From assembly GCF_030936135.1 (NCBI RefSeq), contig NC_082595.1, positions 109,942,334 to 110,006,333 of the forward strand: a stretch of 64,000 nt of DNA, in the 5' to 3' direction. Position numbers and translations under genes: made by a program. Source of the DNA: Gavia stellata. Its lineage: Eukaryota; Chordata; Aves; Gaviiformes; Gaviidae. Under the pieces are notes generated by a model. The model was not told the origin of the DNA and did no database searches. It worked only from the letters and a program-made list of their open reading frames with translations. Numbering within the stretch: the first letter of the stretch is position 1; each line of letters starts with the position of its first letter. Positions 26,395 to 39,920 of this stretch are shown here, in pieces.

Positions 26395-28230
26395 GAAGGG
26401 GCGTCGCTGTCGCCTCGTGGTGTGAGGTGGGTCGGTGTCACCTCATGGTTTGAGGTGGGTCACTGTCCTCTGGCCGAGGTGGGGCGGATGGAGGTTGCTG
26501 TCAGCTCGTGGTCTGAGATGGACTGGGTCGGTGTCACCTCATGTTTAAGGTGGATGTGGGTCCCTGTCACCTCATGGTTTGAGGTGGATGTGGGTCCCTG
26601 TCACCTCATGGTTTGAGGTGGATGTGGGTCCCTGTCACCTCATGGTTTGAGGTGGGTCACCGTCCCCCGGCTGAGGTGGGGCGAAGGGGCGTCGCTGTCG
26701 CCTCGTGGTTTGAGGTGGGTCACTGTCCCCTGGCCGAGGTGGGGCGGATGGGGGTCAGTGTCAGCTCGTGGTCTGAGATGGACTGGGTCGGTGTCACCTC
26801 ATGTTTGAGGTGGACGTGGGTCGGTGTCACCTCATGTTTAAGGTGGATGTGGGTCCCTGTCACCTCATGGTTTGAGGTGGGTCACTGTCCCCTGGCCGAG
26901 GTGGGGCGGATGGAGGTCAATGTCAGCTCGTGGTCTGAGATGGACTGGGTCGGTGTCACCTCATGTTTAAGGTGGACGTGGGTCGGTGTCACCTCATGGT
27001 TTGAGGTGGGTCACTGTCCTCTGGCCGAGGTGGGGCGGATGGGGGTCAGTGTCAGCTCGTGGTCTGAGATGGACTGGGTCGGTGTCACCTCATGTTTAAG
27101 GTGGACGTGGGTCGGTGTCACCTCATGGTTTGAGGTGGGTCACTGTCCTCTGGCCGAGGTGGGGCGGATGGGGGTCAGTGTCAGCTCGTGGTCTGAGATG
27201 GACTGGGTCGGTGTCACCTCATGTTTGAGGTGGATGTGGGTCAGTGTCACCTCATGGTTTGAGGTGGGGCTGAGGTGGGGCGGATGGAGGTTGCTGTCAG
27301 CTCGTGGTCTGAGATGGACTGGGTCGGTGTCACCTCATGTTTAAGGTGGATGTGGGTCCCTGTCACCTCATGGTTTGAGGTGGGTCACCGTCCCCTAGCT
27401 GAGGTGGGGTGGATGGGGGTCAGTGCCAGCTCATGGTCTGAGATGGACTGGGTCAGTGTCACCTCATGTTTAAGGTGGACGTGGGTCGGTGTCACCTCAT
27501 GTTTAAGGTGCACGTGGGTCGGTGTCACCTCATGTTTAAGGTGGATGTGGGTCCCTGTCACCTCATGGTTTGAGGTGGGTCATTGTCCCCTGGTTGAGGT
27601 GGGGCGGATGGAGGTTGCTGTCAGCTCGTGGTCTGAGATGGACGTGGGTCTGTGTCACCTCATGTTTAAGGTGGATGTGGGTCAGCGTCACCTCATGGTT
27701 TGAGGTGGGTCACTGTCCTCTGGCTGAGGTGGCGCCAAGGGGGGTCAGTGTCACCTCATGGTTTGAGGTGGGTCACTGTCCCCTGGCTGAGGTGGGGCCA
27801 ATGGGGGTCGGTGTCAGCTCGTGGTCCAAGGTGGATGTGGGTCACTGTCACCTCATGGTTTGAGGTGGGCCGCTATCCCCTGGCCGAGGTGGGGCCGGGG
27901 GGGGGGGCAGCATCACCTCATGGTTTGAGGTAGGTCATTGTCTCCTAGCCAAGGTGGGGTGGATGGGCATTGCTGCCACCCTGTGGTCTGAGGTGGTCGT
28001 GGGTCACTGTCACCTCATGGTTTGAGGTGGATGTCAGTCACCTCATGGTCTGAGGTGGACGTGGGTCACTGTCACCTCGTGGTCTGAGGTGGATGTGGGT
28101 CAGTGTCATCTCATGGTTTGAGGTGGAGGTGGGTCACCGTCCCCTGGCTGAGGTGGGGTGGATGGGGGTCGCTGTCAGCTCGTGGTCTGAGATGGACATG
28201 GGTCAGTGTCACCTCCTGGTCTGAGATGGT
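26395..28230. repeat. Higher-order minisatellite at the 5' end of XKR6 intron 1
   Basis: The basic monomer is about 33-34 bp, of the form gtttgaggtgga..ggtc..tgtcacctcatg. Perfect 34-bp steps occur at 26577, 26611 and 26645. Monomers are combined with a longer variant carrying ctggccgaggtggggcggatg and gtcagctcgtggtctgagatgg. Together they form a 129-bp higher-order unit, with equivalent points at 26869, 26998, 27127 and 27256. The preceding interval, 26707 to 26869, is 162 bp, which is 129 plus one 33-bp monomer. The next interval, 27256 to 27372, is 116 bp. Copies decay after about 27700, and scattered ggtctgaggtggacgtgggtc remnants reach about 28410. 129 is a multiple of three, so long repetitive open frames appear that I do not regard as coding. 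Confidence 0.95.
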
Positions 28231-30500
28231 TGTGGTCAGTGCAGTGTCCCCCACGTGGAGAAGGAGGGGAGATTTGGGGGTTACTTCCACTTTGGGTGAG
28301 GAGAGACCCAAAGGGAGGAGGGATTCCCACAAAATGTGCCTGGGGGACTGAGGTGGGGGACATGGGGGTCGTTGTCACCTTACGGTCCGAGGTAGACGTG
28401 GGTCAGTGCTCCCCTGGGTGGAGGAGGTGTGAGGACCCCCCTTGTGCTGAGGGGACATCCAAGGGGAAGAGAAGTTCCCCCAAAACATGTATTGTTGGGC
28501 TGAGGTGGGAGGAGTGGGGTTCGTTGGTCCAAGCAGGACGTGGGTCAGTGCCCCCCATGTGGAGATTTGGGGTGATCCCTGCTTCACTGAAGGGAGCCCC
28601 GAAGGGAGAAGAGATGCCCCCCAAATGAGTGTGTGGGGCTTGGGAGAGGGGAATGGGGGCTGCTGTCACCTCATAGCCTGGAGGGGACACAGGTTGGTGT
28701 CCCCCACAAGCATGAGGGGTGGAAGGGGTTCTATCCCGTGGGGCTGCAGATGGTGCCTCAAGGGACAGGGTGGGCTCTTGCCACCCCACAGACATGGGGC
28801 AGGATGGGGGTGGGGGGGGTTGCGGAGGTGGTCTTCCCCACAGGAACTGGGGGGGGGGCACCCCATGGGTGACAGCGTGGAGGCAGGCCCAGGGCTGGGG
28901 GTGACCCCCACGCCGGCAGCGCTGCAGAGGGAGGTTCTGTGGCCCTGGGGAGGGCTTGTTCCCTTCCGGAGCCGGGGGGGCAGTGAGGGAAAGGCTCCAC
29001 AGAAAACGGGGGGCTGCTGCAGAGAGGGTGTGTGGGGGGGCTGATGGCAGACCCCCGGCTGCCGAGCACTGGGATGTCCTGTTTCCAGAGGGTTGGTGTC
29101 TTCCTGGTGTGGATTGAACCCCCCCGTAGATAACGAGGGGGTGAGGGTCGCATCCGGCCCCGAGAACCTCTCCCCACCAGGCGGAGGGGGAGCCCTCCCC
29201 CCCCCCCCCCGGCTCACTGAACCCCCCCGGCACCGAAGGAGCAGGTTGTGGGAGTGGAAAAACGCAGCGTGATGCCTGGGCTGTGGCTTTGGCGAAAGAA
29301 GAAACCTTCTCCTCGGGGGAGTGGGGACGGCGTTGGGGTTGCTGGTGTGAGACTGAAGGTCAGGGACGGGGACCGTTCCCCTCCGGCAGAGAGGTCCTGG
29401 GGTAGAGAAGATGCTGGCCAGAGGAGGGGTCTGGGAAGTGACCCCAGGCTCAGTGGGAATAAAAAAGCATCCTCCAGAGCGAGGTGGAAATTGCATTATT
29501 CTCCCCAAAGAGAGCTGTGGAAGGAGGCAGGGAGGGATTCTCCAGGATGAAAGCCTGTAGATGCAAACGCTTCCACAGAGATGTCAGTCTTACCGAACGG
29601 GGTGTTGTAAGGACAACTGGAAACACCCGGCGTGGCCCGGCGTCCTCTGGGATGGGACGCGGGTTACTGAGATGGAAGGGGTGTGAGGCGTGGGTGACGG
29701 AGGGTGGAGGGAAGTCTCCGGGTTGTGTCACGGGGTGGTGGATGCACCCCTCCACCCCAGGGATGGGTTAGACTGTAGGGAAGAGGGTGCAGAGGGGATT
29801 GGTTGGGGGTTGTAGCTTTTAAAATAATCTTTAGGGAGAAGACGCTGAAATTTTTCAGGGGGGAGAAGATGGCACGTCATGGTGAAGCAGTGCGAAGCCC
29901 TGGAGGGGCTTGCTGGAAGGGTTAATCTGTTTCCCAGCTGAATTAATGGGGCAAAAATAACCTCGCTGGTGGGTTTTGGGAATTTTTTGCTGGGGTATGG
30001 ATGAGAGAAAGGATGAAGGGGAAGGCAGAAAGGGATGATTGATGGGGAGGCCCTTTTTCCCCCCCTACATCTGGGTGGCCGAGGGGGTTAACTCTGCTGC
30101 CGAATGAAATCGGTGAAGAAGTGGCTGGAGTTAAGATGGAGACAGCGTGGTTGAGCCTGGGGGAGGGGTGCGTGGGGGGAGGCAGGGGAGGGCCTTGACA
30201 CCTCTTCTGAGGACACCGCTCCCTCCGGATAAAATGAATATACACATCAAAGATTTTTTTATTTCTTTACTGTTTTTAAAGAAGCCGAGGGGGTGGAGGG
30301 GAGGGGATCTGTGTGGGAAGGGTGCGTGAAATGTGTACCTAGGAAATAAGCTCATGGAATTGTGCAGCGCAACAGCAAATACGTATTTCTTCTGCATCTT
30401 CAATGTCATTTGCGTAGCGTTCAAAGCACATTTGTTCTCAACTTCTGCTTGGGGGTTTATTTTATTTTTTTTTTTTTATTTTTTTTTTTGCGGCCAAGAT
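28231..30500. other. G-rich intron 1 segment with many G-runs
   Basis: No gene is seen here. The plus strand carries many runs of four or more G (for example around 28790-28860 and 28970-28985), a C12 run near 29200-29212, and a T-rich tract at about 30454-30491. The first 200 bases hold decayed minisatellite monomers. Open frames of up to 280 codons on the minus strand are low-complexity Pro-, Ser- and His-rich and look like composition artefacts. Confidence 0.6.
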
Positions 30501-31904
30501 TTGGGCTGGGGGATGGCGGGAGGGGGATGTCTGCAGGTGATGCACGCGAGGATGATGAACTAGTACGCAACCCTTTCTCCTGCTTTCCCTGCTGCTCCCG
30601 AGTGCCGATCCCATCAGCAAAAGCAGTTCTCGATGCAGATGCTCCTCTGGCAAGTTGGATTTTTCCCCTCTTGGAGCCAGGCTTAAAGAAACGATTGTGT
30701 ATTGGCCGTGGTGAAAGCCGGCGTTTGCAAAAACACCCCATGCCATGGCATGCTTGAGTGAACAAGGTGGGGAGGGGGACACGGAAGCGATGCTGGCAGA
30801 GGTGGAGGGGGTGCATGTGGAGGGGTGATTTTTTTTCGGTAACGTGAAGAAGCAAGGCTCAAGTTGCCCGGACTTTGTTAATGCAGGGAAAAACATTTGC
30901 TTCTGAGGGCTGGGACTGCCGAAAGGGACTGGAAAGGAGCTCTGCAGACCAGATCACATTAGGTGAAATAAGGGAGCTTTCTATCCTGTTGATCGCTAAT
31001 CCCACTAGCACACGGCTCCTGCTTTTTAAGGCACGCTGGACAGCGTGGTCGGTGTGGAGCTGACTCCCAATACCTGACCAGAGCAAGGATTAACTCCATG
31101 GGATCTGTGGGTTAGCCTCCGCGAGGGTGTCTTTTTACATTCCCACTACAGCTCTTGCAAACGCCATTAAAATTAATCTTGAATGCGGTGATGGGACTAA
31201 TACTGGAAAGCGCTGTTTTAGTGGTGTTTGCCTGCAGCTAAATCGCTTCGTGCTGGTAAGAAGTTTCTACGTGGGGACGGAGGAGTAAGACCTAGGACGA
31301 TGTAAGTTCAGTGCGTAATGCACCGAGCCTGGTTTCCTGCATAATCATGGACACGCGCTGCGACTGCATGTAGCGTGATTGGGATTGTATGTTATGTAGA
31401 GGCTGTCGTGGCTGTTGCTCAGCAGCTGGAAGCAAAGTTGTAGAGAACAGAGGGGGCAGGTTGGAGTTGTACAGAAATCGTCATCCTGAATACGTTAGGT
31501 AATCTGGGTTTTGATTTGGGGGATACACAATTCCTGCAGGGACTTCTTTTCCTAAATGTTGGGAAGACTCGCCAATAAGATGATGAATAAATGACATTTT
31601 GTGGCAGAAATATAAACATACATTGGGCTCTTATTTTAGCAAGACTGCCTCTCCATTTTTGGCAGGATTGTGGGAGAAGTAGCTTGTTGTTTTTGAGCAG
31701 TCTGGGTGGGGGCTTTGTCTTCTGTTCGTGTCCTCTGTTCTATTCGGAGAGTGAATCGTGACCAGGCAGGAGTGCTGGGGGGGCAGTGCAAGTGCTGAGG
31801 GGGGGCTTGATGATATTCCTGGGTTTTTTGTGGTTGTCTTTTTGCTCAACTGAGAACCGAAGGCTGTGTTAATACTTTGCCTTCAGTGACTGCTGGAAAG
31901 AAAG

Positions 31905-31965
31905 TATACATACACACTGTAAAAAATATGTGTGTGTGTATACGTACACATGTATATATAGATTT
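31905..31965. repeat. Impure (TA)/(TG) low-complexity tract
   Basis: It contains acatacacac, then tatgtgtgtgtgta and cgtacacatgtatatata. It is partly self-complementary, as expected for mixed CA, TG and TA steps, and lies within XKR6 intron 1. Confidence 0.8.
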
Positions 31966-34900
31966 TTAATTGTTGCTTGAAGCGGTATGATCTCAAATGG
32001 CCTTCCCACTGATAAAGCTCAGGCCCTGGGTTTTTTACCTTTATAAATCTACAATTTTCCCCTTTCATCTCAAATCTCTTAGATTATCTTGAGGACTAGA
32101 ACAATTCAGCCAGACTGTCCAAAAAGTAAGGGCTGCCAGTTGGGGCACATGACGCTCGCTGTTGAGCTGCTGCACTGCAAGCTGCAGAATGCAGAAGGGT
32201 TTTTCATTGAGGAGGGATGTTGCAGTGCTGTGGTTTTGCTGGAAATAGGCTGAAGGCGGGTCGGTCGTCAGAGCTTGCCAGGGCTGTTGCTTTTGCTGAA
32301 GCCATTCAGCTGTGTAAATTCAGGAGAAATAGTTTTGGCTGGAAGTTTTCATATCTTGGGTAGTTGCACAAGTTGTATTTATGACAAGAGCATAACTTCT
32401 GTGTTTGATGTACCTTTCTTTAACCTCTGTTGTAAATGGGTTAGTGTGTCATGATTGCTGTCCTGGAGTACAAGGTTTAGAGTATAAAGTATGATCCTTT
32501 GCGTTGCGGCGCGCTATTAAAGAAAACATTATTGGATTCCATTGGATTAACAGTATGTGGAGTTTGAGCTAAAATGAATGCTGACCAGCTGGAAATCGCT
32601 CTGTGTCTGTTAAAGTGTCAGTGACGGTAAGTTTCGTGACTTGAGTGTAACATGTTTGTGGGTTTTGTTTTTAAAACTGATTTGAGTACATATTTAGAAG
32701 AAAAACATTCTGTAAAAAAACCAACCAAACAAACCAGAACAACCCTTGTCACTGTTTTGACATTAAAAACACCTTGTGTATGTGTGTGATTAAAAGAAAA
32801 ATTCCTAAAATTTAGGCGAAGACTTGACATCTTGTTTATTAGTGGAAAGACCAAATCTATGAGTTGTTCATCTTTCGGCATGCCCGGAGGTGGAAGGATG
32901 AATCAATGGGTTTAAATGGAAATTGTGGTATTTAATGACTGCGTGGTGAGTGGGTTTAGGCTGTACTAAAATACTTCGTTCTGGGATGAACTGTGAGTTA
33001 GATACATGCTACTTCGGATAGTTTAGAAATACAGGCAGCTACAACTCTTAAGATACCTGCCCAAGTCCCTTGAAGTGGGAGACATCTGCTTGTCAAATAA
33101 CAGATGAATGAGAAGCTGCTGACCTAATAGTGCCTCGTTGTCTTCGTTTGGGATGTTCAGCTCTGTAGAGCCTTTCTGTAAATGTACTGCCTGCCCTGGC
33201 ACACGAGAATATTTTTTTTTCAGCTTTTTCTGGTTAGCTTGTCTGGCAGCTAAGTTTTTCCCTTTAGCCAAGTTTTAACAGCTTGCTTTTATAGTATGGA
33301 GTTTTGTCAGCTTTTGACAAGTTGGCAGAGGGAAGACATTCTGGGATAGATGATAAATATGTTCTCCCTACAAAATCAGGTCTGGGGTATAACTTTTTTT
33401 TTTCCCAGCAAGGTGGTTCTCCCTTGCAAAAACCTTACCTGCTCTGCCCTCATTTCTAAGAGTTTTCTACAGGATCTCTAAGTGCCGGGTTGCGGGTGTA
33501 GAGGTCCAAAGACATTGAACCTGAAATGCAAGGTGGGTAGGTTGTGTGTGTGGGAAAATAATCATTGTCATCATAATCACGAAAAAAGGCTTTATCACGT
33601 GAGTAGGGTCTCCATTGGTTGCGGGGTGGTGGCAAGGCTCCGTGTCTTGTTGAGTGCTACCCACTAGAGGGGGTCAAACCACAGATGTTGAAGCAGATCT
33701 GCTGTGCCAGCCTTGGGAGGGCAGAGTTTTCTCCAAACCTTTTCTTGGGAGAAATAACTGTGCTGCCCTGACCTGGTGGGAACTCGCCTTCCCATGCAAT
33801 TCAATGTTTCTGCAGCGACAGCACGGCTTGGGTAGGTGGGTGAGCGGGATTCGGAGGAGAAACTGGAATTTGGTTTTGGTTTGGACGTGGCGATGCTGTT
33901 GAGGAAGAGCCATGTGAACACGAGGTGCCCGGTGAGTATGGTGGTCCTGCGGTGACAGCAGCTCGTCACCTCTCCACCATGGTATGTGGGGAGGAGCAAG
34001 GGGAAGCAGAAATGCTTTGGTGACCTGACTTTGTTCTTACGGAAACCAGCATAAAGTTTCCATGGCTTTCAGGGCGAGGACGCTGGTGCTAGGTATTTTC
34101 GAGAGACCATCTCCAGAAGTCTGAAAACTATAAGGGAAGGTGGCTGCTTTGAAGTTGGGTTGCAGGCTGCTTTCCTAAATGCTGCTGTGCACATGGTCTT
34201 TGACCAGAACGTCCCTTTTCAGTTGCTCAGGCTTCCCACTGAACACTAGGAAAGACAGTCGTGCCTTTTTTTCCAGGTGCCCTAATGGCTTTATCTCTAA
34301 TGCCAGTGGCAACCTGAAAGGGTTCTTCCTGGTGGAGGGCAGGCAGGGTGCCAAGGGAAGGAGGGAAGATGGCTCACCTGTTTTTTTAATGTTAAAATTA
34401 TAAGCTCTCTATTTTCCACCTTTCTAGACACTTCCATTTTGCTTTTAGCTGCATTGAGCTAGCTTTATTCCTTGCAGTGGTTCTCTTCAGTACAAATGTA
34501 TGTTATTCAGGGAGCATTTCCTTTAATGAAAAGGATGGAGGTAGAACTGATGGTGATAAAGCATCTCTTTGGAGGAGAGCAGCTTTCGCTGTCTTGAGAC
34601 TGCAAGGAACAGAAATTGGACGTCAAATGTGTAATTTTCCTTGGGGAATGAAGGTGAGCCTATGGAGAAGTCTGGATCCCTCGCAGAACCTCTCAGTGTA
34701 CTTTCATTTTGCTTTATTTCCCTTGAATCCTGACTTGATTTTTAGCACCTCACTGTCATGAAAATCAGGGGTAGTATAAGCCACTGTTTTAACACCTGAA
34801 AGCTTTTAGGCAGGAGGAGCTATGAGTCAGAGTAATGCTTTGCTATAGCTAGAGATAAAATTAAGTTGTAATTAAAGGTACAAGCAAAGAACATGTGCCA

Positions 34901-36120
34901 AATATTGTTACGTCATTGACCCACCTTCTTCTGATGCGCTGGGATTCAGACTGATACCCTAGTCTGCTATGACTGCTTTAGGGCACTGAGATGCCTTTTC
35001 AAACTGGATTCCAAGAAAATGGGGAAAGAGCTTTCCTGGGGAGAAGGATCTTTAGAAAATCCTCAAACCTAGCAGCAGTCTGGCGGTGGGAGGAACAGCT
35101 TGCATTTGTAACCCTGCGGAGCAGAACAGCGTCATCTTTGCAGGGCAGATCAACAGGCGTGTGCCACGTCCTTGGGGACTGGTGATGCCCACAGTGTCAA
35201 GGATGCTCCGAAAATCTCCTGGGTTGTGCGACCGAGCATTTGGCTGTGTCCCAGGGAGGCTGGTAGCAGCCCACTGCAGCTCCCCGTAGCTGGATTTTTA
35301 TTTTTATATTTTTTGCAACTGCCCCTACTGTGGGAATTTGTATTGCCCACCACCCTATATTCCAGTTTCAGCCTACATTTGGCTATATGTAACTGCTGTA
35401 ACATAGAAGCCACGTTTACATTGCTCATGAGGAGTCTTAGGAGATGCAATTTGTCTGCCCTTGGGCAAATCTGACCCATGGACGGAGTACTCCATTTGAA
35501 GTATGCACGTGCTTGGATGGCTAAGCTATGTTTCTGTGTCTGCTTTCGTTATTTCAGTATAAATGGATGTGTTATTCCTTACATCAGTGTCTCGAAGCCC
35601 TAGCTGAACCAGCAGCCCCGTTAGAGCAAATTGGATCTTGGCCAAGAGACAAAAAAATAGAGCGAAAGGCAATCTTAAATGTGTCCCCAAAACTATAATG
35701 GGACCTGAAGACTCTGCTTCTCCTCACGTCTCCTTTCTTCTGAAATCTGTGAGAGCTCAGGTTCACCTATGAAATATTCACAGTCTGTCCTTAAGTGACT
35801 TCAGCTGCACAAAAGATCTTTTGCAGAATTGGCAGCTTCACTGAAACCTCCTGTATTCCAGCCCAGAGCCTTTATCACGAGGACCTTCTCCTCCTCTGCT
35901 CTGCCTGCGCGGTTGCACGTTATGATGATTCGGTTTACCTGCTGCAGAGGCTGTTGAGGATTTTTGCATCCCAAATAAATAGCTCTGTATTGTATCCCCT
36001 TTTGGACAGGATGGGTTGAGGGAATAGACATGTTCTCACTTGTCCCAAAACCCCATGGGAAACAGGAGTAAGACAGGAGCGCATCATAAATGCTGCCTTA
36101 GTGCCCTGCAGTAGATGTTC

Positions 36121-36164
36121 TGTGAACAGGGACTAAGAAAAACAAGCCTGTTGTGAACAGGCTT
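36121..36164. repeat. 9-bp hairpin with a nearby 10-bp direct repeat
   Basis: aagcctgtt, gtg, aacaggctt (36144-36164) forms a 9-bp stem with a 3-base loop. tgtgaacagg occurs at 36121-36130 and again at 36152-36161, so the hairpin arm is partly duplicated 31 bp away. Confidence 0.7.
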
Positions 36165-39100
36165 AAATTAACGCTGCAGAGGTCTGCGCTCATGCTGGAA
36201 AAACTCAATAGGCTGTTGTGCTATATCACCCTTTCCACCTTTGCAGGTCATCTTGGTGCGGGAAAAATTTGCTGTAAAACCCCCACCAATTTGGCAGAAT
36301 TCTTATTAAAACTCTTCAAGAGCCGCAATGCAAAAGGCTCTGGCGCCTGGAGCTGCCTTTATCACCTTTCTAATTAAACCTGCAGAAAAAGCAAATCAAA
36401 CCCAAGCGACAGAGGAGCGTGGCCGGCTGCTGGAGCCTCCTTCACCTCGTGGGTCTCGCTCAATGGGGTTTTCTGTAGGGCAGCAGTGGGGCAGGGGTGC
36501 CAGGCCATGCTTCCGCTTGCATGATGGGTGCTGGACTTCATAGCTCTCTACGGAAATAAAGGTGTGATGCGTTCCCCCATCCTTTCAGTGGCTTGTCTGC
36601 TAAAGCAGGGGGATGACAAGTATCCCTGGGAGTTTGCAGAGAATTCCAGTGTCTGGGAAAATCACCATTTCCCTGGGTTCTGTTGTAAAAGAAGAGTTTA
36701 ACTCTTCATGCTTGGTTACCCTACACAGGCAGTCCGGGACTGGCAGTAACGCGTTGCCTGATGTACCGAACACAGAAGACAGCAGTAAAGCACCAGGAGT
36801 GGTTTTGAGTTTGGGATTGGAATTCATCCCAGTTATGTCTAAGCAAGGGAAAAAAGAGCAACGGAGGCCGATGTTGTTGAAGTAAAAATTGTAAAGAGTG
36901 GTATAAGCAGAAGGCATTTAAATAATGTAAACAGTCTGGCATGGGAGGAAGGATGGGAGGCATTCCAGAAACAAAGGGAAAATAGTTTTAAAACATGGCT
37001 AAAAATACACCAACTCTTGAATTCCAGAGATTATCTCAATTAGCGCTTTTTCAATATATCTTTACAACAGAATTGTAGGAGTTCACAAAAGATAATAGAG
37101 GCTATGAGATACGGAGAAGTGATATTAATTTGTTTAATTAAAAGGATGAAGGGCTCCCTAAAATAAGATTCGCTTATCTTCTGTCGCAGGGAGGATCGAG
37201 GTTATATTCAGAAAACTGCAGCTTGTAACATTGTAGTGTGGAGAAGGTGCGTCGAGAGCCAGGGCTGCGCGTAAAAGCCCCCTTCTTCAGCCTCGGCAGT
37301 TGCTTGCTCAGTGACTTTCAATAGCAAATCCCTTCCCATGGCATTAATGTGCTGGTAGAGCAAAATGGTATGATTTTACTTTTCCAAGAGGATTTTGTTT
37401 GATGTTTGGGGAGCAGAAATTGGACATTTTCCTCCAATAAAAAAAAAAATCAGACATCAGAGCTTTCAGGTGCAGGCAAACACACTTTTAACTGGGCATC
37501 TGTATGTGTGGAGCTATGCATCTATGTGCTTGATGTCTTCTTTGGCTTTGGAGGCATGCTAGCATGTGTCAGAATTTACTGCCAGCCTCAGCTCTGCGTA
37601 TACATCCCTTGGCGTGGGGGAGAAGCGTGCATTTATATCCAGCCATATTTTAAGAAGTGTAGGGGGAGGCAGTAGGGGCCAGGGAGGAGAGAAGACCCTC
37701 ATGCAAATCCAAATTAAATTAGCCCCCCTGGATGTATATTAAAATGTTAAGTAGCACTAAGCTCTGTATCCCAGCTCAGCAATATTTCGAGGCACTTTAT
37801 TGCTTTAATGGAGGGATAAAATAGAACCTGCAATTATAGTAATTTTTTCTAATTGAATATTTTGCTTTATTCTTTCCCTTTCAAAGCATGACTGTAAGTA
37901 CTAGCCTTCATAAAGCTTTGGAAATATTTATACTTTCCCTTTCTGGCAATGGGTGTAAATACGCTTTTTCTTGGGCAGACCATTTCAGTCCCTCATGGCT
38001 GGGGAGCAGGACGGCTCTGGAAAGCGGTGGGCAGTAAACATTTCTCTGCTCGTTTTAACCGTCTTGCCATTATTACTGGGAAATACTAGTTTCCCATCTG
38101 GTGGAGAGGGGAATGGAGTTCTACGGATTAAATGCTTTCTGTCACTGTATGTGGGCTTGACGTGATTTTGTCAGGTGTCTTTTTAATTAATTTATTGTTC
38201 ACGCAGGGCTAGGGCTCGACAGCTGCATCCGGTCTTTTATCCCCAGGCCATGTTCTGCGCGGGCGGATGAGATCCTTGATTTCTGCCACCTAGGCTGAGT
38301 TTGGGGAGGAGGATGAGAAAAAGCACTTTCTGGATCTTGCTTGAGCAAGACGTAAGGGGCAGCTAAAAGCAAAACCTGAAGGGCAAGGTCCTCACCCTTT
38401 GAGACTGGTGGGGCAGCGGTGCTGACAATAGGGATGGGGAATTAAACCTGAATCACTGATGGTATAATTGGGTGTTGATTGAGGTTTTTGAAGTAGCCAT
38501 TTTCAGTGACACAAAATACCAGCTTTTCAAACATAAGTTCCTACCTCCAGCTCAAGCCTCCAGCAGTCAGAAGAATGCAGATAAATTAACATAATAATTG
38601 TGTTGTACGTTCTCTGGTTTAAAGAGGGAGATTTGCTGATACTTCCTCCATGTGTACACCCGCGATGGGATGCTATCAGTTTTACGCTGTTGCAATAGCT
38701 GTCTTCTCGTCTAAAGGGGACTTTTGATCCAATAAACTGCTTATCTCATGTAGTTGTCCTTTCATCTAGCGTGGGTGGTGTGTGACGGCTGATTGAAGGC
38801 ATAGTATTATGGTTCATTTATGAATATTAATTAGGAATGGAAATAATTTCGAACAGTGTGCACTGATGACTCTCGAAGCACTGACTGCAGAAATGCATCT
38901 GTTCCTCCCTCGCAGGAGACTTACGGCTGCGAGTCCTCTCCCAGGGAAGATGCAAACTCATGTTGGGGTGTGAAGTCATTATATACAGGCTGTCACGCCG
39001 ACACGTTGACTTGATGATACAGCGAAGAGGTTGCTGTAATGCTTTGTTTCCCAGCGTTTGTTACGACTGGGCTGGGGAAGAAATGGTTTCTTCGGGGAAA

Positions 39101-39920
39101 GCTGCAGCGGCGCCTTGCCAAGTCATGTGCATCAGACCCGGAACAGGAGCTGGGGGTTGAGGCTTTCACATCGGCACGTGGCTGTGTCGAAAGGCAGCAC
39201 GATAGACTTTCGCGTCCTTGTTTTTGTGAAGGACGTGCTTTTCTCCTGAACGCTTAATCTTACCTTAGTCCTTGTCAGTCCAGTTCTGTTGTCACATGCT
39301 GACGTAAATGCATCGTACCACTGACGCCAGAAAAGGCTCCAGCCCAAAATCTGGCGCAGCCTGCTTTTGGATGATAACAGGAGCCCCTCTGTGGGTCCAT
39401 CCTCTGCTTCAAGTTGCTCCATTGAATAATAGACCCAGAAAATCCTACCACATGCACTCATCAAGCATAGAGGCCTCTTCGTCTCGCCTGCTAGGAACTC
39501 GCTCTCAATGGCCACATCTGCCCTTGCCAGCTAAGTAGTGGGCAGGATTTGCCCTCTGGCCCTGAGACAGGCTGGCATAGCGTGGCTGTTTCTATCGTGT
39601 TAAGCTTTCTCAGCTTTTGGGAGAGGGTGGCTGCCTCCAGGCTGCCAGCTGGGAGTGGTTTCTGGACCGTGCTGACTCCTGAGTGGTGCCGAGGAGCTGC
39701 TGGGGTGAGGGCTGGTAGGTCCCGGCCAAGATTGTGCCAGGGATGGTTGAGCTGCAGAGGCTGCAGCGTCCTATTGTACAAGAAGGAGCCCAGAAGGATG
39801 CAACATTTTGGAAGGAAAATATTCCCCTTACTTACGGTTAATTTTTATTTTGTTATGACAATATGTGGGGTTTTTTCCCAGCTGATGAAGGTGTATCCAA
39901 TCTATCAGAATCTCTAGCAA

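Larger units (their letters stand above)
30501..39920. other. XKR6 intron 1, unique DNA
   Basis: No exon with XK-family residues is found. It includes the TA/TG tract (31905), the 36144 hairpin, and an AT-rich block at 37690-37880. That block starts with the POU octamer atgcaaat (37701-37708), followed by aaattaaattag. A second AT-rich stretch with aatattaattagg is near 38821-38836. These are candidates for regulatory DNA only by motif appearance. Confidence 0.5.

Noticed and set aside
26613..27344. 243-codon repetitive plus-strand frame after exon 1
   Set aside because: It follows directly from the 129-bp (43-codon) repeat. The XKR6 frame itself stops at 26270, so no fusion is possible.
28403..29508. 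276- and 280-codon minus-strand frames in the G-rich intron
   Set aside because: Low-complexity Pro-, Ser- and His-rich translations in two overlapping frames, which is typical of C-rich antisense sequence without stops.
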